Origin: an uncultured Phascolarctobacterium sp.
GTDB lineage: Bacteria > Bacillota > Negativicutes > Acidaminococcales > Acidaminococcaceae
DNA length: 10,092 nucleotides
NCBI GenBank assembly: GCA_900553055.1
Contig: USBV01000046.1
Coordinates: 1-10,092, forward strand
Reading direction: 5' to 3'
Shown here: one piece after another, positions 5,647-10,092 of the stretch
How the letters are laid out: every line of letters starts with the position of its first letter
Numbering within the stretch: position 1 is the first letter of the stretch
The notes under the pieces: generated by a model
Database searches by the model: none
What the model saw: only the letters and a program-made list of their open reading frames with translations
Told to the model about the DNA's origin: nothing
Position numbers and translations under genes: made by a program

Positions 5647-6345
5647 ATGACAAAGCAAAAGATTTTGATTGCTGATGATGAAGCGCAGATTCGTGAGATT
5701 TTGCGGATTTACTTTGAAAAGGAAGGCTTTGAGGTTATTGAGGCCGAGGATGGCGCTGCTGCCATTTTAAAGGTGCAATCAGAAAAACCTGATATTTTGC
5801 TTTTGGATATAATGATGCCTGTTTTAGATGGCATCGAGGTGTGCAAGCAGGTGCGCAAAATGACCGACCTGCCCATCATCATGGTTACGGCCAAGGATGA
5901 GGATGATGACCGTATTGCTGGTTTAGAGATTGGTGCTGATGATTATATCACCAAGCCCTTTAACTCCCGCGAGGTTGTGGCTAGGGTAAAGGCTGTGCTG
6001 CGCCGCGCAGGCACCCAGGAGAAAAAGGGTGATGCTTCGCGTATTGTTTACGATGGCTTGATTATTGACATGGAGCAATACCAGGTAACAGCCTTTGGCA
6101 ACAAAATGACCTTCACTACTAAAGAGATGGAGCTGCTTTGGTGCTTGGCTTCCAACCCGGGCAAGGCCTTTAGCCGCAACCAGCTTTTAGAAACCATCTG
6201 GGGTTATTCCTATTATGGTGATACTCGCACGGTGGATACTCATATTAAACGTATTCGTCAAAAACTGAACATCCCCGCCGATTCCAAATGGGATATTACC
6301 ACTATTTGGGGCGTGGGCTATAAGTTTGAAATCAAGGATAAATAA
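5647..6345 (+). CDS. OmpR/PhoB-family two-component response regulator
   Basis: This cytoplasmic transcription factor is switched by phosphorylation from the adjacent kinase. The receiver domain (residues 3-115) has the acidic pair D10/D11, phospho-acceptor D54 in LLLDIMMP, T81 and K103 in ITKPF. The winged-helix DNA-binding domain (about 128-229) ends in the usual RTVDTHIKRIRQKL recognition helix and WGVGYKFE wing. The length of 232 aa is normal for the family. ATG 5647 is chosen because AGGAG (5634-5638) lies 8 bases upstream; the in-frame ATG 5629 would place that site inside the gene. The kinase starts 6 bases after the stop. PhoP-like repeats sit in the promoter, so self-control is likely. 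Its closest relatives are probably of the PhoP/ResD/WalR kind; sequence alone does not decide which. Confidence 0.93.
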   Translation: MTKQKILIADDEAQIREILRIYFEKEGFEVIEAEDGAAAILKVQSEKPDILLLDIMMPVLDGIEVCKQVRKMTDLPIIMVTAKDEDDDRIAGLEIGADDYITKPFNSREVVARVKAVLRRAGTQEKKGDASRIVYDGLIIDMEQYQVTAFGNKMTFTTKEMELLWCLASNPGKAFSRNQLLETIWGYSYYGDTRTVDTHIKRIRQKLNIPADSKWDITTIWGVGYKFEIKDK

Positions 6346-6351
6346 TTTAGC

Positions 6352-7899
6352 ATGAAAAAGTCCCTCAGTACCCGCCTGATGTATAGCTTCATGGTCATCA
6401 TAGTTATCGTGGTGGTGGGAATTACCGCAGGTATTTCCTATTTGATTGCAGATTATTTCTTTGAAATCAAGGAGCAGGAGCTAACCGATAAGGGGCACGA
6501 GATGGGTGAGACCATCGAAGCTTTTATCCGCATGGACGACAAGAATATGCTGTATCGCTATATTATTGCCGTCGACCGCTTGGTTGGTGCCCGCATTTGG
6601 CTCTTTGATGACAATTATGAGCTAATCGCAGCCTCCTATTATGATGGTCCGGAAAAGGCAGACGAGCCGGATTCCTTAAAGCAGTTTATGAAATATGGCG
6701 TGCCCACGGCCAGCGAGCTAAAGAATAACGCCATGAAGCTGGATAAGGATATTAAGGAAAGCAGTATTTCCTATCGCATCAAAATTATTCTGCATGATAT
6801 ATACGCAGGCAAATCCTTTAAATCGCAGATTTTTCATCCCCATTATAAAGAGCAGGTTATTTTAGTGGGTGTCCCTTATAAAACTCCCAATGGGAAAACA
6901 GGCGCTATTTTAATGATTGAGCCGCTCAGCGGTTTTGAAAAGTTTTTGCGTAATGTTTACATTTACATAACCGTTGTGGGTATAATCGCCCTTTTTGTTA
7001 GCCTGTTCTTGGTCAAAACCCTGTCGCGCAAGATTATTAAGCCCGTACAGGAAATGAAGGACAGTGCCGTGGCCATGGCCTCTGGTGATTACAGCAGAAG
7101 GCTTTTGGTGCAGGGTCAGGATGAAATTGCCGAGCTGGCTAGCTCGCTGAACTCCTTGGGTAGCGACTTAAGTGCATATATTGCCAAAATGGAGCGTACT
7201 GATAAGATTAGACGCGATTTTGTGGCCAATGTATCGCATGAGTTGCGCACGCCCATCACCATTATCCGCGGCTATAACGAGGCCATTAGCGATGGCATGG
7301 TTACGGACCCGGAGGTGCTGCAGCGTTATCGCACTCTGATTAACGAGGAGACGGTGCGCTTGGAGCGCATGGTGCGCGAGCTGTTAGATATCAGCAGATT
7401 GGAAACCAGTGACCCCTTGGATACCAATAGTATGGATGAGCTGCCGCTGGCAGTGATTATTCGTAATGTTGCCGAAAAATTGAGTGTGAAGGCAGTGAAG
7501 CGCAAGGTGATTTTTAATGTGCACGCTGACGAAAACATCAAAATTTTGGGCGATGGGGACCAAATGGTACAATTAATTTTGATTTTAGGCGATAATGCCT
7601 TGAAATATTCGCCAGAAAATGGTACTGTATCAATAGGCGCGAAAAAACTTGCCGATGGCAGTGTTTTGCTCAGTGTGTCCGACCAGGGCAAGGGCATTCC
7701 CGAAGCCGATATTCCCTTTATTTGGGAGCGCTTCTATAAAGTGGAAAAATCCCATTGCCGTTCTGTTCCCGGCACAGGCTTGGGCCTTGCAATTGCTAAG
7801 GAGATTATTCGCGTTCATGGCGCTAGCGCCAAGGTAATCAGCAAATGTGGCTTAGGCACCACATTTGAAATAAAATTTCCAAAGGATAAGGTAGTATGA
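6352..7899 (+). CDS. Membrane sensor histidine kinase (HAMP-HisKA-HATPase), partner of the regulator upstream
   Basis: This kinase should sense an extracytoplasmic signal and phosphorylate the regulator just upstream. It has an N-terminal membrane segment (about residues 10-33), an external sensor region (about 34-200), a second membrane segment (about 203-222), a HAMP linker (223-276, ending near DEIAELASSLNSL), a HisKA dimerisation domain with phospho-acceptor H296 in NVSHELRTP, and a HATPase domain with N415 (GDNALKYS), D444 (DQGKGIP) and the GTGLGL lid (474-479). No PAS domain is evident between HAMP and HisKA, unlike PhoR and WalK. The length of 515 aa is normal. The start has only a weak, distant AAGGA, so translation is probably coupled to the upstream gene. 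Its stop overlaps the next start by 4 bases (ATGA). The signal is unknown; PhoR-like phosphate or envelope sensing is an inference from context. Confidence 0.93.
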   Translation: MKKSLSTRLMYSFMVIIVIVVVGITAGISYLIADYFFEIKEQELTDKGHEMGETIEAFIRMDDKNMLYRYIIAVDRLVGARIWLFDDNYELIAASYYDGPEKADEPDSLKQFMKYGVPTASELKNNAMKLDKDIKESSISYRIKIILHDIYAGKSFKSQIFHPHYKEQVILVGVPYKTPNGKTGAILMIEPLSGFEKFLRNVYIYITVVGIIALFVSLFLVKTLSRKIIKPVQEMKDSAVAMASGDYSRRLLVQGQDEIAELASSLNSLGSDLSAYIAKMERTDKIRRDFVANVSHELRTPITIIRGYNEAISDGMVTDPEVLQRYRTLINEETVRLERMVRELLDISRLETSDPLDTNSMDELPLAVIIRNVAEKLSVKAVKRKVIFNVHADENIKILGDGDQMVQLILILGDNALKYSPENGTVSIGAKKLADGSVLLSVSDQGKGIPEADIPFIWERFYKVEKSHCRSVPGTGLGLAIAKEIIRVHGASAKVISKCGLGTTFEIKFPKDKVV

Positions 7900-8414
7900 T
7901 ATTAAAGTATGTTTGTCCCGATTACAGAGTAAAAAGTATTTTTGACATTTCCCCGAAATGGTTAAAGCGTAATGGCTACATGAAGATTGTTGTTGATATC
8001 GACAACACCCTGCTGCCCCGCGATAAGAATATGGTTGGCCCCCGTGCTATGACCTGGATTCGCCAAATGCATCAGCTGGGCATTAATGTAGCCTTGATTA
8101 GTAATAACGGTGGCGACCGTATTAAGGCTATTACCCGTCAAACCAATTTGGGTACTATTATGCGTGCAGCAAAACCCATGCCCATGGCTTACAAGCAAAT
8201 TACTAAGGCTATGGGTGGCGGCAAAATTCTCTTCATTGGCGACCAGCTGATGACGGACGTTTTGGGCGCTAAGATTGCCGGTCATCCCGTGGTTTGGGTT
8301 CAATCCTTGGGCGGCAAGGAGCATTTCATTACCCGCTGCACTCGCAAGCTGGAAAAATTCTTTGCCGGTCGTCTGGTAAAGAACAATATGATGCCTAAGG
8401 AGCGCGTATTATGA
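7896..8414 (+). CDS. yqeG: YqeG-family HAD-IIIA phosphatase
   Basis: This is a cytoplasmic HAD-superfamily hydrolase of the YqeG group; the physiological substrate of the family is not well established. All four HAD motifs are visible: DIDNTL with D34/D36, ISNNG with S69, K93 in AAKPMP, and IGDQLMTD with D116/D121. The N-terminal lead (CPDYRVKSIFDISPKWLKRNG) is typical of the group. The length of 172 aa is normal. The start overlaps the kinase stop (ATGA) and has AAAGGA 9 bases upstream; the end overlaps the next gene in the same way. In Bacillus this gene sits with yqeH and aroE. Here it lies inside a two-component operon, which is a different setting, though that may simply be the local lineage arrangement. 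Confidence 0.9.
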   Translation: MILKYVCPDYRVKSIFDISPKWLKRNGYMKIVVDIDNTLLPRDKNMVGPRAMTWIRQMHQLGINVALISNNGGDRIKAITRQTNLGTIMRAAKPMPMAYKQITKAMGGGKILFIGDQLMTDVLGAKIAGHPVVWVQSLGGKEHFITRCTRKLEKFFAGRLVKNNMMPKERVL

Positions 8415-9187
8415 AAACTGCCCTGCTGCAGTTAGCTGTTCTGGAAAAGAATAAAGAGGCCAATGTGGCTCATGGACTGCAGCTGGTGCGGGAAAACGCT
8501 CCCAACCACGATGTGCTGGTGCTGCCGGAGGTGTGGACCACGGGCTATAGCCTGGGGCATTTAGATACCGAGGCAGAAGCGGAGGATTCCCCGATTTTGG
8601 CGGAGCTGCAAAGGCTGGCAGCCGAGCATGAATGTGCTATTGTAGCTGGCTCCGTGCCCATGCGTCGTGAGGGCAAGGTGTATAACACTTCTGTGGCCAT
8701 TGATAAAAAGGGCACACTTGTCAATATGTATGATAAGGTGCATCTGTTTGGCCTTTTTAATGAAGAGCGTTTCTTTGCGCCGGGCAATAATTTTAAGGCT
8801 TATGCGCTGGATGGTGTGTGCTGTGGCTCCACTATCTGCTACGATTTGCGTTTTCCCGAGCTGTTTCGCCATTTGGCGCTGCAGGGTGCGCAAATCATCT
8901 TTTGTCCCGCCGAATGGCCCACGGCCAGAGGCGATATTTGGCGCCTGTTAGCGCAGGCCCGTGCTGCCGAAAACCACACCTTTGTGGTTGCTGTAAACTG
9001 TGCCGGTACCTTTAAGGGTGCGCCCTTCTATGGTCATTCCATGGTAGTGGCTCCAAGCGGCAGAATTGTGGCTGAGGCTGGCAGTGAGGAAGAAGTTATT
9101 TCTTGCGAGCTTGATTTGGCAGAAATTGCCAAGGTGCGCAATAGGCTTAATGCTTTGGCCGATGTGCGCAAGGAGTTGATTCATTAA
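8411..9187 (+). CDS. Carbon-nitrogen hydrolase (nitrilase superfamily), omega-amidase-like
   Basis: This is a cytoplasmic enzyme that hydrolyses a small amide or carbon-nitrogen bond. The catalytic triad is complete: E40 in LPEVWTTGY, K109 in YDKVHLF, and nucleophile C143 in TICYDLRFPEL. The length of 258 aa is right for the stand-alone Nit2/YafV/MtnU branch, which acts on 2-oxoglutaramate, 2-oxosuccinamate or the methionine-salvage ketoamide; the exact substrate cannot be read from the sequence. ATG 8411 overlaps the yqeG stop and has AAGGAG (8397-8402) with an 8-base gap. The stop TAA shares one base with the next start (TAATG). It has no signal peptide. Confidence 0.9.
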   Translation: MKTALLQLAVLEKNKEANVAHGLQLVRENAPNHDVLVLPEVWTTGYSLGHLDTEAEAEDSPILAELQRLAAEHECAIVAGSVPMRREGKVYNTSVAIDKKGTLVNMYDKVHLFGLFNEERFFAPGNNFKAYALDGVCCGSTICYDLRFPELFRHLALQGAQIIFCPAEWPTARGDIWRLLAQARAAENHTFVVAVNCAGTFKGAPFYGHSMVVAPSGRIVAEAGSEEEVISCELDLAEIAKVRNRLNALADVRKELIH

Positions 9188-10092
9188 TGCATTATAAAAA
9201 TTTGCTGGCCGGCTTGGCAGCCGGTCTGCTTTTGTATGCCCAAGCAGGTTGGCATGTGGCTTTGGCTGCTGTCCCGCCTGATGCTCCTAAGGATGTAAAG
9301 CATATTTTGGGCTTTTATTATGGCAATGGAGAGAATATCCTTATTCGTGAGAATGGAGGTCGCTTAGAGCTTTTGTACCGCTTTTCTCTGCAGGATAAGG
9401 CCTTTGGCAGCTCTAATATCTATCCATTAGCGAAGGAGCATTTTGATTCCTATACGCTGAACGAGGCTGGCCCTATGACGAGCTCCGAGTCCAGCGTGCG
9501 ATTTGAGCGCGACCCGGATGGCTACGGCATCTCCTGTCGCGTGGGCGGGCATGTGTATAGTCGCTACTTTGTGGGTACAACTACGGGCGAGCGTGGTAAG
9601 GAGCTGCGCTTTCCTGAGCGTTCCGTCGCGGAGTGGGAGCAGCTGCGGGCGCAGGCCGCAGCGTCACCGATGCCGGCAGCGCTGGCCGCAGGCCAGCAGG
9701 CGGAGCTAGTGGATGCTAGCACTATTGCCGGGCTTGTGGTTGACTCTCGCTATGCTCGCGCCGATAATTGCTTTGGCGCACCGCTTTACACCACTGGGAA
9801 GCTGTTTGTGGGCAAGGAGGCTGCCGCAGCGCCGGACAAGGTCCAGCAGCATTTGGCAGCATATGGCTACGGCTTAGTGCTGTGGGATGCCTACAGGCCT
9901 TGGAGCGTGAGCAAGCTGGCCAATTTGGCATTGCCTGTGGATAAGAAGGGCATGCTGGAGGACCCGGAGACCAAGGGCAGCGCTCACAACACTGGCAACG
10001 CCGTGGATGTGAGCCTGTACGATTTGGCGACGGGGGAGCAGGTGGAGATGATCTCCGGCTTTGATGAGCCGTCGTTTAGGCAGTTCGCCAGC
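9187..10092 (+). CDS. Exported D-Ala-D-Ala dipeptidase (VanX/DdpX type, peptidase M15D), 3' end outside window
   Basis: 302 codons are visible and the frame is open at the right edge. Residues 1-28 look like a signal peptide (NLLAGLAAGLLLYAQ... ending near ALA). Residues about 38-145 form an extra, unrecognised domain rich in aromatic and beta-like stretches. An Ala/Gln-rich linker (about 152-175) follows, then the M15D domain begins at VVDSRYARADNCFGAPLY (184-201). DAYRP (234-238) carries the conserved Arg, and SAHNTGNAVD (265-274) carries the zinc ligands H267 and D274. The third zinc ligand and catalytic Glu would lie past the edge. The enzyme splits D-Ala-D-Ala outside the membrane, for peptidoglycan precursor turnover or D-Ala recycling; a role in vancomycin resistance is not indicated because vanH and vanA partners are not seen. 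The start overlaps the previous stop, with AAGGAG (9170-9175) 11 bases upstream. The 3' half is richer in GC than the rest of the window. Confidence 0.88.
   Translation, partial: MHYKNLLAGLAAGLLLYAQAGWHVALAAVPPDAPKDVKHILGFYYGNGENILIRENGGRLELLYRFSLQDKAFGSSNIYPLAKEHFDSYTLNEAGPMTSSESSVRFERDPDGYGISCRVGGHVYSRYFVGTTTGERGKELRFPERSVAEWEQLRAQAAASPMPAALAAGQQAELVDASTIAGLVVDSRYARADNCFGAPLYTTGKLFVGKEAAAAPDKVQQHLAAYGYGLVLWDAYRPWSVSKLANLALPVDKKGMLEDPETKGSAHNTGNAVDVSLYDLATGEQVEMISGFDEPSFRQFAS

Noticed and set aside
9187..10092. Vancomycin resistance gene cluster
   Set aside because: Only a VanX-like dipeptidase is seen, no vanH, vanA/B ligase or VanS/VanR-specific signs are present in the window, and the enzyme has an export signal and an extra domain.
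1..10092. CRISPR array, tRNA or rRNA genes, insertion-sequence ends
   Set aside because: I found no regularly spaced repeats, no tRNA cloverleaf, no rRNA-like sequence and no transposase or paired terminal inverted repeats.

Overview
The window looks like a low-to-mid-GC Bacillota chromosome. The divergent PurC (KTKNVY, CTGKDG and [11 protein letters not shown] motifs), the strong AGGAGG-type ribosome binding sites and the two-component/HAD/nitrilase operon suggest a Negativicutes member of the Phascolarctobacterium type. That placement is from memory of such proteins, not from a search. The left part is an accessory element and the rest is chromosomal.

Positions 1-3770 (+ strand) are one end of an integrative element. 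They hold the C-terminal part of a phage/plasmid-type replicative helicase ATPase (open at the left edge), a 52-codon small gene, a strong intrinsic terminator, a 53-codon small gene, and a large serine recombinase followed by its own terminator. The terminator at 1925-1970 sits directly in front of the ribosome binding site of the small-gene/recombinase pair, with no room for a promoter in between. A possible 23-codon leader ORF crosses the hairpin, so recombinase expression may be controlled by attenuation.

Positions 3771-4137 hold no convincing gene. They do contain a near-consensus sigma-A promoter (TTGAAA-17-TATAAT) followed about 96 bases after its predicted start site by a 12-bp GCGA-capped terminator. 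This makes a self-contained unit of about 125 nt that looks like a small-RNA gene. A palindrome at 4011-4031 is a candidate attachment-site remnant. A 13-bp hairpin then ends purC from the other side.

Positions 4138-5146 hold purC on the - strand with its promoter, and upstream of it an 11-bp inverted repeat resembling a pair of PurBoxes. Positions 5147-5512 are a decayed remnant of a membrane-anchored sensor with a Reg_prop beta-propeller repeat.

Positions 5561-10092 (+ strand) form a tightly packed operon: OmpR/PhoB-type response regulator, HAMP/HisKA sensor kinase, YqeG-type HAD phosphatase, nitrilase-family amidase, and an exported VanX/DdpX-type D-Ala-D-Ala dipeptidase cut by the right edge. 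The last four genes overlap by 1-4 bases (kinase/yqeG, yqeG/nitrilase, nitrilase/dipeptidase). TTCACM hexamers 11 bp apart upstream of the operon resemble a PhoP box and suggest autoregulation. The operon appears to join an envelope- or phosphate-sensing pathway to small-molecule and peptidoglycan-precursor hydrolysis; that link is inferred.
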